A DNA stretch of 64,000 bases from Chitinophagaceae bacterium UBA4411. GTDB taxonomy: Bacteria; Bacteroidota; Bacteroidia; Chitinophagales; Chitinophagaceae. Positions 27,401-34,605 of this stretch are shown in pieces (position 1 is the first letter of the stretch; each line of letters begins with the position of its first letter). The stretch is from the NCBI GenBank assembly GCA_002400415.1, contig DGQP01000016.1, forward strand, positions 124,001 to 188,000, given 5' to 3'. The notes below the pieces were generated by a model. It searched no databases. It had not been told where the DNA came from and saw nothing but the letters and a program-made list of their open reading frames with translations. The translations under genes were made by a program, and so were the position numbers.

Positions 27401-27538
27401 TACAGTTACTGAAGCCCCGGGTATTGGAGACCCGTCCTTGCTGTCAGTAACCTTTCCAATTACTGTTTTGTTTTGAGCCCATACCATCTGAACGGACAAT
27501 AGGAATGCCGCCAGCATCAGGCCTGCTGTTTTTCTCAT
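24491..27538 (-). CDS. SusC/RagA family TonB-linked outer-membrane receptor
   Basis: About 1015 residues. A signal peptide (1-22, ending MVWAQ) is followed by a carboxypeptidase-like regulatory domain (about 24-95; TVIGKVTDSKDGSPIPGASV), the linker LDEVIVVGYGT, a TonB plug (VRIRGGGSINATSDPLYVVDG, read as two blocks) with ILKDASAASIYGSRAANG, and a long beta-barrel. It imports glycans or peptides using TonB-ExbBD energy. I used the ATG that begins MRKTAG, two codons after a possible upstream start. No glycosidase, peptidase or regulator typical of a polysaccharide-utilisation locus is adjacent, so the substrate is unknown. Confidence 0.95.
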   Translation of the reverse strand: MRKTAGLMLAAFLLSVQMVWAQNKTVIGKVTDSKDGSPIPGASVTVKGSRSGTTTGSDGTFTLSVPEKTKALIISALGFEAQEAAISGSSVEVSLKAGATQSLDEVIVVGYGTKIKKDLTGNIARVKGTEIANTPVANFTQALQGRAAGVFVESQSGKVGEGIKVRIRGGGSINATSDPLYVVDGIPINGDPNSGNGLSDINFNDIETFDILKDASAASIYGSRAANGVVLITTKKGKAGKTSLNVNFQYGSNKPTGYRGFLDAREYVDLLREAAINSDIIEGVDPLDPAQYAGSWLEFAENRLTRYSGFSNWRNLETNTNWEKLAFNSDSKTKLIDISASGGNEKTRFFLSGGFNDQDGILFGNNFQRYSSRFNLDHEASSKLKLGFNFSLSRAITNRVADDNEFYTPMQIVALAPITPVRDQAGVLYDRPTTTYYNPLIELEASRYTSTTYRNIGGLYLNYKFTSNLIFKSEFGVDLQSQSDDRFYGFRTIIGQSTNGYGEATWFRRFNYNTNNYFTYSNTFKGAHNIEATAGMSFQKFNTELANVTGEDFPVEALKKLASAGRITGGTSTSSDKAIVSYFVRANYKYDNKYLFSLSGRVDGSSVFGKENQYGYFPAVSAGWILSEENFLKGSKAISFLKLRGSYGLSGSDNGFGDFPSLGLWGAAKYNNLSGLVPTQLANPELKWEKSEQTDIGIDFGILGNRLTGEIDYYVRNTKDLIYAVPVVGTTGFSSQLTNVGSMQNKGFEFVLNSLNVNGRNFKWNSSLNLSKNKNKIVKLDGDQTLIPGNDGRYLNSLIVGEGVGVFYGPKFAGADPANGDALYYKEDGKTTTNDYNEAGNFVVGDPNPDWIAGLNNTFSYKGVEISVLFQGVFGNEINNGAGGFMSASFDWFDNQTRDQLDRWQNPGDITNVPQLRLGYGNGIGASSRYVEDGSYVRLKNMTIAYNVSSTILNKLKIKSAKFYITGVNLATFTKYKGWDPEVNTDYRASSRNQGGDFYAAPQIKSLIFGISLGF

Positions 27539-27591
27539 GTGCATGTAAATTTTAGTGTGTTGCTAAAATATTAATAAAACGTTAAGACAAA

Positions 27592-27621
27592 AAAAGCCGT
27601 GCAATCTGCTGCACGGCTTTT
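27592..27621 (-). terminator. Terminator for the zinc peptidase gene
   Basis: A 12 bp stem (core AGCCGTGCA / TGCACGGCT) with a six-base loop is followed on the minus strand by a run of seven T. Confidence 0.88.
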
Positions 27622-27646
27622 AAATAAATATTAATCATCATATTAA

Positions 27647-28339
27647 TTATTCCCTGTCCCTGGCCCCAAGATATAGCATGACATATTGTACCAACGTGGC
27701 TACTGCTGCCAAAGCCGCCACTACATAGGTGGTAGCGGCCCACTTCAGCGCATCTTTGGCTTTTGGGTATTCCCGGGAATTAGTCACATTCGTTCTTTCC
27801 AACCAGGCCAGGGCCCGTTTGCTGGCGTCAAATTCAACTGGCAATGTAACGACCGAAAACAGGACTGTCAGGGCGAAAATAATGATGCCAATCAATAAAA
27901 GGGTGGTATTCCCGGTGCTAGCCATCACCACGCCAATCAGTAATATCCAGTTTACAAGACTGGAACTAACCTGGACCACCGGAACCAGCTTACTCCGCAT
28001 CATCAGCCAGCTGTAAGCTGTTGCATGTTGAACAGCATGGCCACATTCATGAGCAGCTACCGCCGCGGCAGAAATACTGGTTCCATTATATACCTCAGGA
28101 CTAAGGTTTACAGTCTTATTAACCGGGTTATAATGGTCGCTTAAAAAGCCTTCCACAGCGGTCACATTTACATCATAAATACCACTTTCCCTGAGCATCT
28201 TTTCAGCGATTTCCCGGCCACTTAAGCCACTGGACAAAGGCACCTGGCTGTACTGTTTAAATTTGTTTTTCAAAACCAGCGAAACCAGCATGCTGATACC
28301 TAAAAATACCAGCGAAACAATCATAATTGAAGGTGTCAT
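27647..28339 (-). CDS. YugP-type neutral zinc metallopeptidase
   Basis: A 230-residue membrane protein of the Zn_peptidase_2 (YugP) family. It has an N-terminal membrane segment (about 5-23), the zinc motif HECGHAVQHA (about 97-106, giving HExxH), and two or three further membrane segments (about 130-165 and 200-225). An aspartate in VEFDASKRALAWL may be the third ligand. Substrates are unknown. It lies upstream of SusC on the same strand but is separated from it by a strong terminator, so it is a separate unit. Confidence 0.9.
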   Translation of the reverse strand: MTPSIMIVSLVFLGISMLVSLVLKNKFKQYSQVPLSSGLSGREIAEKMLRESGIYDVNVTAVEGFLSDHYNPVNKTVNLSPEVYNGTSISAAAVAAHECGHAVQHATAYSWLMMRSKLVPVVQVSSSLVNWILLIGVVMASTGNTTLLLIGIIIFALTVLFSVVTLPVEFDASKRALAWLERTNVTNSREYPKAKDALKWAATTYVVAALAAVATLVQYVMLYLGARDRE

Positions 28340-28601
28340 TTTATTATTATTTTTTAATTATCTCCTGTTTTAATAGCAAATCTTCAGCCACCAGGGTTGT
28401 TACTTTTTTTTCGGCCTTTTTGTCACACTTCTGGCAATAAAATATTTGTAAACAGGGAATAGAATTAAGTCGCTATATATATTTATAACCAATACAAATA
28501 ATTGATTATAAATATATTATAGGTTGTTTTTAAAAAAGCAAAAAGGTATTTTTTTCCCCGTTCCCAAGCTTGAAAGTTATCAACAGCGGCAAAAATTTAT
28601 T

Positions 28602-28630
28602 TTGAAATGTGGGTCATATTTGTAACTTAG
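28602..28630 (+). promoter_or_regulatory. Promoter-like element of the candidate small RNA
   Basis: TTG at 28602-28604, an 18-base spacer and TAACTTAG at 28623-28630 match the phylum consensus with one mismatch in the -7 part. Confidence 0.45.
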
Positions 28631-28634
28631 CAAT

Positions 28635-28688
28635 AGAATTTAATGGGTTAGTAAGTAAGAGGGTCAGTCGTCATGATTGACCCTTTTT
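28635..28688 (+). ncRNA. Candidate small RNA upstream of radA
   Basis: A unit of about 55 bases lies between a promoter-like element and a terminator. The first part is predicted single-stranded and contains ATGGGTTAGTAAGTA (28643-28657). The second part is a nine-pair hairpin (GGGTCAGTC / GATTGACCC, one G-T pair, loop GTCAT) followed by TTTTT. No open frame fits. The 15-base stretch is exactly complementary to one in a second candidate RNA near 53.4 kb. Expression is not shown by sequence alone. Confidence 0.45.
28661..28688 (+). terminator. Intrinsic terminator of the candidate small RNA
   Basis: Nine-pair stem with a five-base loop and a five-T tail, located more than 120 bases upstream of radA and not after any protein gene. 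Confidence 0.65.
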
Positions 28689-28812
28689 CATTTTACGCAT
28701 TTGCTCAACTTCATACATTTTTTTCTTCTGTTTATTTTCTTTTTTCCGGGTTTGCAATTCAAAATCTTTTAGGTTTTTCACCCAATTTTTTTTGATCAGT
28801 TACCTTTAACGC

Positions 28813-30243
28813 ATGAGTAAGACCAAGTCAGCATTTTTTTGTCAGCAATGTGGTTATGAAAGTGTGAAATGGGTGGGACAATGCCCCTCCTGCGGGCAGT
28901 GGAATACATTTGTCGAAGAATTAGTGCAAAAAGAAACCGGAAAGAGCAATAATAACTGGAAAGATTATCATGAAGAAAAAAGAACGAACAGAACTGTTTC
29001 TTTAAACGAAATCAAAAGCAGTGAAGAAAGAAGAATTAACACATCAGATACTGAATTGAACCGTGTGCTGGGTGGCGGCATTGTTCCCGGAAGTATTGTT
29101 TTAGTGGCCGGCGAACCGGGAATTGGTAAGTCAACCCTGTTTCTGCAAAATGGATTACGGATAAAAGATATTACTGTTCTTTATATCAGTGGTGAGGAAA
29201 GTGAGCAACAAATTAAGATGCGGGCTGACCGCCTGAAACAAACGCTGTCATCTGCTTACGGTGAAAACTTTTACCTGCTGACTGAAACATCCACACAGAT
29301 CATTTTCCAGGAAATAAAAAAACTGAAACCCCGGCTTATTATAGTAGATTCTGTTCAAACCCTGCATACAGCTTTTATTGATTCATCACCCGGCAGTGTA
29401 TCACAAATACGGGAATGCACGGCCGAATTTCAACGTTTTGCCAAGGAAACAAATACTCCGGTTTTCCTGATTGGTCACATTACCAAGGATGGAAGTATCG
29501 CCGGGCCAAAGATCCTGGAACATATGGTGGATACTGTACTGCAGTTTGAGGGCGACCGCCATTATGCGTACCGGATCCTGCGTACACTAAAGAATCGTTT
29601 CGGCAGCACGGCTGAACTGGGCATCTATGAAATGACGGACACCGGCATGAGAGCTGTTACGAACCCCAGTGAAATCCTCATCACCCAAAAAGAAGATCAG
29701 CTGAGTGGAATTGCAATCGCTGCTACTATTGAAGGGATAAGGCCATTGCTGATCGAAGTGCAGGCGCTGGTTACTCAATCAGTTTACGGAACACCACAGC
29801 GAACGGTTTCCGGTTTTGACCTGCGCCGTTTACAACTATTATTAGCAGTCCTGGAAAAAAGAGGCGGTTTTCATTTTGGCATGAAAGACGTTTTTTTAAA
29901 TATCGCCGGTGGTATTAAAGTAGAAGACCCTTCTATTGATCTCGCTGTTCTTTGTTCTTTATTATCTTCATACGAGGATGTGCCATTGCCACAGCATATC
30001 TGCTTTGCGGGAGAAGTGGGGCTGAGTGGCGAGATAAGAGCTGTCAATCGTATTGAGCAGCGCATTGCAGAAGCAGAAAAATTAGGCTTTGAAAAGATCA
30101 TTGTCTCCAAATACAACCTCGCCGGACGGCATTCAGGCCAGAAAGGCCTGGCTAAACAGAAGTACAACCTGCCGGACGGTCAGGCGGGTATTGAAGTAGT
30201 AACAATGAGCCGTGTGGAAGAGGTTTACCAGTATTTGTTTTAA
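28813..30243 (+). CDS. radA: DNA repair protein RadA, with odd C-terminal insertions
   Basis: A 476-residue RecA-like ATPase that helps branch migration in recombinational repair. An N-terminal zinc finger has four cysteines (C10, C13, C24, C27; CGYESVKWVGQCPSCG). Walker A is GEPGIGKST (about 100-108); the RadA-specific KNRFG follows near residue 260, and the Lon-protease-like domain fills the rest. Residues about 433-460 are unusual: two short inserts, LAGRHSGQ and LPDGQAG, interrupt what reads otherwise as KYN-KGLAKQKYN-IEVV. Their DNA is GC-rich and partly palindromic. TACCTTTA 5 bases before the ATG suggests a very short or absent leader. Confidence 0.95.
   Translation: MSKTKSAFFCQQCGYESVKWVGQCPSCGQWNTFVEELVQKETGKSNNNWKDYHEEKRTNRTVSLNEIKSSEERRINTSDTELNRVLGGGIVPGSIVLVAGEPGIGKSTLFLQNGLRIKDITVLYISGEESEQQIKMRADRLKQTLSSAYGENFYLLTETSTQIIFQEIKKLKPRLIIVDSVQTLHTAFIDSSPGSVSQIRECTAEFQRFAKETNTPVFLIGHITKDGSIAGPKILEHMVDTVLQFEGDRHYAYRILRTLKNRFGSTAELGIYEMTDTGMRAVTNPSEILITQKEDQLSGIAIAATIEGIRPLLIEVQALVTQSVYGTPQRTVSGFDLRRLQLLLAVLEKRGGFHFGMKDVFLNIAGGIKVEDPSIDLAVLCSLLSSYEDVPLPQHICFAGEVGLSGEIRAVNRIEQRIAEAEKLGFEKIIVSKYNLAGRHSGQKGLAKQKYNLPDGQAGIEVVTMSRVEEVYQYLF
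30112..30190. repeat. Two palindrome-derived insert copies inside radA
   Basis: TACAACCT then (C)GCCGGACGG occurs at 30112-30129 and again at 30163-30179, each followed within a few bases by CAGGC. The two copies are read in different frames relative to the shared GCCGGACGG core. Between them lies CAGGCC-AGAAA-GGCCTG, a further palindrome. Confidence 0.65.
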
Positions 30244-30278
30244 GGCTTGAAGTAGCGGAGGAATTAATAAAATAGTTT

Positions 30279-30977
30279 ATGATCAGCCTTCGTGAAATAA
30301 AGGATTCTTTTCTTCATTTGCTTTTCCCGCATGTATGTGACGGATGCGGCAGCGATATATTGAGCAAACATTCCATGCTCTGCCTGCAGTGTATGGAAGC
30401 CATTCCCCAAACTGATTTTGAAAATAAACCCGGCAATCCTATTGAAAAAAGGTTCTATGGCCGCCTGCCTTTAGAAGAGGCCACCGCCAGTTATTATTTC
30501 ACCAAAGAATCACTGGTACAAAAACTGGTACACCAGGTAAAATATAAAGGCAATAAAGAACTGGGCATACAACTAGGACAACTTATGGGTGATCTCCTGA
30601 AAAGATCGGGAAGATTTGCTGTTGATGCCATGATCCCCCTGCCGCTATTCCCGGTAAAAGAGAAAAAAAGAGGCTATAACCAATCTGCCTTATTGTGTGA
30701 GGGGATACGTGTCCATCTTCCTGTACCAATACTGACTAATGTAATTGCAAGGCCGGAACATACAGAAACACAAACCAAAAAAGGCCGTATTGAACGATGG
30801 AAGAATATGGAAGGAAAGTTTGTGCTTACAAATCCTGCTGCCATTGCCGGTAAACACATTCTTTTAGTAGACGATGTGATTACCACTGGTGCCACCCTTG
30901 AATCCTGTGGCACAGAATTACTGAAGGCTGAAGATGTTAAGCTTAGCGTAGCCTGTCTTTGCTACCCGGCTCGTTAA
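30279..30977 (+). CDS. comF: ComF family phosphoribosyltransferase-like protein
   Basis: A 232-residue ComF-type protein. Near the N-terminus two CxxC pairs (CDGCG and CLQC, residues about 16-36) form a zinc site; the phosphoribosyltransferase domain follows, with YKGNKELG, PLPLFPVKEKKRGYNQS and the PRPP-binding loop ILLVDDVITTGAT (about 189-201). In naturally competent bacteria ComF supports DNA uptake; elsewhere its role is unclear. It lies 35 bases after radA, so the two may share a transcript. With comEC at 1.5 kb the window holds two competence-related genes, though not adjacent. Confidence 0.93.
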   Translation: MISLREIKDSFLHLLFPHVCDGCGSDILSKHSMLCLQCMEAIPQTDFENKPGNPIEKRFYGRLPLEEATASYYFTKESLVQKLVHQVKYKGNKELGIQLGQLMGDLLKRSGRFAVDAMIPLPLFPVKEKKRGYNQSALLCEGIRVHLPVPILTNVIARPEHTETQTKKGRIERWKNMEGKFVLTNPAAIAGKHILLVDDVITTGATLESCGTELLKAEDVKLSVACLCYPAR

Positions 30978-30993
30978 TCTCAATTTGTTGGGC

Positions 30994-31001
30994 TATTTTT
31001 G
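30994..31001 (+). promoter_or_regulatory. -7 promoter element for the beta-helix lipoprotein gene
   Basis: TATTTTTG is an exact TAnnTTTG. Its TTG would be an in-frame start if read as coding, but the ATG nine bases later fits better. No well spaced TTG at -33 is seen. Confidence 0.45.
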
Positions 31002-31007
31002 ATTCCA

Positions 31008-32390
31008 ATGAAAATAAGCCTGTTCCTGTTATCCTGTTGCCTGCTCGTTCTGTCCTGCCGGAAAGAATCCTTTATCACTTCCCCGGATGCAAGGGTTACT
31101 ATTACTATTGATACCTTGAAATATGATACCGTGTTTACAACAGCAGGTTCTGTTACTAAAAGTTTCAAGATCGTTAATGATAATGACCAGAAGCTGCGTA
31201 TCAGTTCCGTTAAACTAATGGGTGGTAACAGTTCAGTATATAAAATAAATGTGGACGGGACTACCGGACCTGAAGTAACCAATCTTGAGATTGAGGCCAA
31301 TGACAGCCTCTATGTTTTTGCCCAAGTGAATATTAATCCCAATGCTGCTAACCTTCCTTTCATTGTACGGGACAGTATCCAGATCAGTTATAATGGAACA
31401 AACAGGTTGGTACAATTAGAAGCATGGGGGCAGAATGCACATTTCCTCCGCAACAAACAAGTGCTGACCGATGAAATATGGAACAATGACCTGCCCTATG
31501 TGATACTGGGTTATTTATACATTGATACCAACCAGACACTTTCTATCAACAAAGGCTGCCGCATATATGTACATGCGGATGCACCAATAATTGTTGATGG
31601 TACATTACAGGTAAATGGCTTACAGGATACAGCAGACCGGGTTATTTTCCAGGGCGACAGGATGGATGATCCTTATAAAGACTATCCCGCCAGCTGGCCC
31701 GGCATCTATTTTCTCGGCAGCAGTATCAATAATGTGCTGAACTATGCGATCATCAAAAACGGTTATCAATCCGTTGGTGTTGAAAATCCGTCCACCAATG
31801 CTAACCCTAAGCTGACGATGAATGAATGCATTATTGATAATGCTTTTGACGCCGGTATCATTGCTGTCAATTCCAGTATAAGAGCAACTAATTGCCAGGT
31901 CAGTAATTGTGGCAAAAATATTTACCTCGTGGGAGGTGGTAATTACCAGTTCACCCATTGCACGGTTGTCACCTATTCTAATAATTTCATACAGCATAAA
32001 GACCCGGTGCTGACAGTAACGAATTTCTCAAACAACAGCACGGCTAACCTTGATGCTGTATTCCGTAATTGTATTTTCTGGGGAGAAAACGGAACCGTGG
32101 AGGATGAAGTGGTGGTTTTGAAAAACGGCAGTACCCCGTTCAATGTTAATTTTGACCATAATTTATGGAAGGCTCAATCCGTTCCTGCCAATGTGACCAG
32201 TACACAGATTATCAATAATATTCCTCCCGATTTTGACAGTGTGAACATTTCCAGGAATTATTATGATTTCAGGCTGAAAACCGGCTCACCTGCCATCAAT
32301 AAAGGCATTAATGCGGGGGTAGTTATTGACCTGGACGGGAAAACAAGGCCTGTCGGCTTACCCGACCTGGGCTGTTTCGAAAAACAATAG
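31008..32390 (+). CDS. Predicted beta-helix lipoprotein of unknown function
   Basis: A 460-residue lipoprotein with lipobox VLSC (about residues 14-17). After an immunoglobulin-like N-terminal part (DTLKYDTVFTTAGSVTKSF pattern, common in Bacteroidota surface lipoproteins), residues about 175-400 contain repeated short strands such as NVLNYAIIKNGYQSVG, IDNAFDAGIIAVNSSIRA and NCGKNIYLVGGGNYQFTH, typical of a right-handed parallel beta-helix. The end GKTRPVGLPDLGCFEKQ resembles the choice-of-anchor Q type C-terminus of such proteins. It may bind or process a polysaccharide at the surface. No enzyme residues can be named with confidence. Confidence 0.8.
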   Translation: MKISLFLLSCCLLVLSCRKESFITSPDARVTITIDTLKYDTVFTTAGSVTKSFKIVNDNDQKLRISSVKLMGGNSSVYKINVDGTTGPEVTNLEIEANDSLYVFAQVNINPNAANLPFIVRDSIQISYNGTNRLVQLEAWGQNAHFLRNKQVLTDEIWNNDLPYVILGYLYIDTNQTLSINKGCRIYVHADAPIIVDGTLQVNGLQDTADRVIFQGDRMDDPYKDYPASWPGIYFLGSSINNVLNYAIIKNGYQSVGVENPSTNANPKLTMNECIIDNAFDAGIIAVNSSIRATNCQVSNCGKNIYLVGGGNYQFTHCTVVTYSNNFIQHKDPVLTVTNFSNNSTANLDAVFRNCIFWGENGTVEDEVVVLKNGSTPFNVNFDHNLWKAQSVPANVTSTQIINNIPPDFDSVNISRNYYDFRLKTGSPAINKGINAGVVIDLDGKTRPVGLPDLGCFEKQ

Positions 32391-32435
32391 GGCAACCGGC
32401 GGTAAAATTTACCCGATTCGCCGACCAGGCAAGCT

Positions 32436-32443
32436 TAACTTTG
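32436..32443 (+). promoter_or_regulatory. -7 promoter element for the glutathione peroxidase gene
   Basis: TAACTTTG is an exact match, giving a leader of about 30 bases. Its TTG is in frame with the gene and could be mistaken for a start codon. The -33 part is not clear. Confidence 0.45.
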
Positions 32444-32476
32444 TTATTCTTCTTTATAAACGAAAACTTATATACA

Positions 32477-32995
32477 ATGAAAACATTATTCCTGTCGCTA
32501 ATCATAGCCGTAACACTGACCGGCGGTTCTATCTATGATTTTAAAGTAGGTGGTCTTGACGGCACCGATATCGATCTTTCCAAATACAAGGGTAAGAAGA
32601 TCATGGTGGTGAACACGGCTTCCAAATGCGGCCTCACACCACAGTACGAAGGATTAGAAACACTATATAAACAATACAAAGACAAACTGGTGATCATCGG
32701 TTTCCCGGCCAACAATTTTAACGGACAGGAGCCACTCGATAATAATGGTATCAAAGAATTCTGTACCAAGAATTATGGTGTGACCTTCCCGATGGCAGAA
32801 AAAATTTCGGTGAAAGGAGATGATACACATCCATTATACAAGTACTTAAAAGAGCAGGCCGCTGCCAAAGGTTTTACCGACCCGGTAACTTGGAATTTTG
32901 GTAAATTCCTGATCAATGAAAAAGGGGAACTGATCGCTACGTTCAGCCCGAGAACTACACCGATGAGTGAAGAGATTTTGAAGTGGTTGAATTAA
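32477..32995 (+). CDS. Glutathione peroxidase family thiol peroxidase, exported
   Basis: A 172-residue protein with an N-terminal hydrophobic signal (MKTLFLSLIIAVTLTGG), so it probably acts in the periplasm. The peroxidatic cysteine lies in NTASKCGLTPQYEGLE (C51), with the partner glutamine in GFPANNFNGQEP (about residue 84) and the tryptophan-asparagine pair in TWNFGKF (about 139-140), which completes the family tetrad. Bacterial members usually use thioredoxin and not glutathione. The ATG at 32477 gives a proper signal; an upstream TTG belongs to the promoter. An intrinsic terminator follows. Confidence 0.93.
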   Translation: MKTLFLSLIIAVTLTGGSIYDFKVGGLDGTDIDLSKYKGKKIMVVNTASKCGLTPQYEGLETLYKQYKDKLVIIGFPANNFNGQEPLDNNGIKEFCTKNYGVTFPMAEKISVKGDDTHPLYKYLKEQAAAKGFTDPVTWNFGKFLINEKGELIATFSPRTTPMSEEILKWLN

Positions 32996-33016
32996 TTGTT
33001 CAAATAGAATTCGTAG

Positions 33017-33047
33017 AGCGATCCTCTTGCAAGGGGTCGCTTTTTTT
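33017..33047 (+). terminator. Terminator after glutathione peroxidase
   Basis: AGCGATCC and GGGGTCGCT pair (with one G-T) around a short loop, followed by seven T. Confidence 0.75.
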
Positions 33048-33076
33048 ATGGACAGAAAGTTTACTTTCGCTTTCCA

Positions 33077-34282
33077 ATGCAATTCTCCCAGATCATAGGA
33101 CAACAACCCATCAAACAGCAACTGGCTGAAATGGTGCAGAATAACCGGCTGAGCCATGCCCTGCTGTTTTTAGGGAAAGAAGGAAGCGGTGCTTTACCCC
33201 TGGCATTGGCTTTTGCACAGTTCCTGGTTTGTGATAAAGTGAATGGCAAGTCACAACATGCCATCGGTCCATCTTTGTTTGGCGAAGAACCTGATTCCGG
33301 TTTCAAGAGCCCAGACCCGGTAAAAGAACCCTGCGGCACCTGTCCTTCCTGCCAGAAAGCACAACAACTGGTTCACCCGGATATCCATTTTTCCTACCCG
33401 GTGGTGACGAAGAAAGCAGGCACACCTCCCATCAGCACTGATTATATCACTGAATGGAGAGAGTTCATTAAAAGTTACCCGTACGGAAATGCTTATGACT
33501 GGTTACAGTTTATCGGTGCAGAAAATAAACAGGGTAATATCACCGCCCATGAGTGTAATGATATTATCCGCAAGCTGAACCTGAAGAGTTTTGAAAGTGA
33601 ATACAAGATTCTCATCATGTGGCTGCCGGAATATTTAGGCAATGAAGGCAATAAATTACTCAAGCTGATCGAAGAGCCACCGGCTAATACTCTTTTTATC
33701 CTGGTAGCGGAAAATGAGTCGTTGATATTACCGACCATCCTCAGCCGTTGCCAGTTGGTGAAGATCCCTTCCCTGGAAACTTCGGACATTGAAGCCGCCC
33801 TGGTCGGCCGGAATAAAACGGAACCCGCCACTGCCCGGCAGGTAGCCGGTGTAAGTGAGGGCAATTACCGGGAAGCTTTACAATTAGTGCAGCATGCTGA
33901 TGAAGACTGGCAAAGCCTGTTGAAAGACTGGCTGAATGCTATTTTACGAACCGGCCCCGTGGCCCAGACCAAATGGGTGGAAGAGATCAGCCGGCTGGGC
34001 CGGGAAAAGCAAAAACAGTTTCTCCGTTATTTCAATCATATCTTCCAGGAAACCATCCGGTTCCGGATCATGGGTGATTCAACGCAGCTGTCTGCAGCAG
34101 AAAAGGATTTTTGTGAAAAGCTGAATAAAAAGATCAGCGATATCGCCCAGCAGGAGGCCCTGATTGAAGAGCTGGATAAGGCTTCTTATTATATTGAACG
34201 GAATGCCAATGCCAAGATCTTGTTCCATGCCCTGACAATCAAGGTCTACCACATTATACAGGACAAAATAGTGTTCCAATAA
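33077..34282 (+). CDS. holB: DNA polymerase III delta-prime subunit
   Basis: A 401-residue clamp-loader subunit. It opens with FSQIIGQQPIKQQLAEMV, typical of gamma/tau and delta-prime proteins. The P-loop region is GKEGSGALPLA, where the usual lysine is absent, as expected for delta-prime, which does not bind ATP productively. A zinc module (CGTCPSCQKAQQLVHPD, about 93-109) and the sensor-1 type ILSRCQLVKIP follow. In Bacillus and many Bacteroidota a RicT/YaaT-like gene follows holB, and the same order holds here. The gene has a TACTTTCG sequence near its start, only a weak promoter match. Confidence 0.93.
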   Translation: MQFSQIIGQQPIKQQLAEMVQNNRLSHALLFLGKEGSGALPLALAFAQFLVCDKVNGKSQHAIGPSLFGEEPDSGFKSPDPVKEPCGTCPSCQKAQQLVHPDIHFSYPVVTKKAGTPPISTDYITEWREFIKSYPYGNAYDWLQFIGAENKQGNITAHECNDIIRKLNLKSFESEYKILIMWLPEYLGNEGNKLLKLIEEPPANTLFILVAENESLILPTILSRCQLVKIPSLETSDIEAALVGRNKTEPATARQVAGVSEGNYREALQLVQHADEDWQSLLKDWLNAILRTGPVAQTKWVEEISRLGREKQKQFLRYFNHIFQETIRFRIMGDSTQLSAAEKDFCEKLNKKISDIAQQEALIEELDKASYYIERNANAKILFHALTIKVYHIIQDKIVFQ

Positions 34283-34605
34283 CCCGCCCCGGGGGCTGCA
34301 AAAGGTTGACTACACTTAATAGCCATAAAATTGTATTTTTGATCAATTGAGAAAGTGAGCCAGGAGGTGTAAGCGAAAAAGAAGTGAGGAGAAAGGCCGC
34401 TTCAGAATTGTTATTTATTGTGTCAACATTTACTTCTGCATATAATAACCTGTTCAACAGCAAGCCTTTTTTGCTGAACAATGAACTGTAATTTTCCAGA
34501 AGTGTGACCTGCCTCCGGCAGGCAGGCGCAACAAAAGCTTAATAGTAATTCTGCAGCCGGGTTCATCTTCTTCCTGTTTTATTTTTAAGAATATAAAATC
34601 ATTAC
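34283..34605 (+). other. Gene-free leader or candidate ncRNA between holB and ricT
   Basis: About 320 bases without an open frame. An exact TATTTTTG at 34334-34341, with a TTG 25 bases upstream (a little long), could start a transcript. Downstream near 34451-34483 is a bulged hairpin (TGTTCA... TGAACA with GCAA/TTGC), and at 34508-34526 a GC-rich palindrome. It could be a long ricT leader or a separate RNA. Confidence 0.4.
34508..34526. repeat. GC-rich palindromic (REP-like) element
   Basis: CCTGCCTCCGGCAGGCAGG, a near-perfect palindrome in AT-richer intergenic DNA. It resembles the sequence inserted in radA about 4 kb upstream. Confidence 0.6.

Larger units (their letters stand above)
28340..28812. 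other. AT-rich intergenic region with DnaA-like box and small-RNA-like unit
   Basis: About 470 bases without a protein gene. It contains a very AT-rich part (about 28470-28530), a one-mismatch DnaA-like box TTATCAACA at 28577-28585, and a compact promoter-body-terminator unit at about 28602-28688, described separately. Confidence 0.55.
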
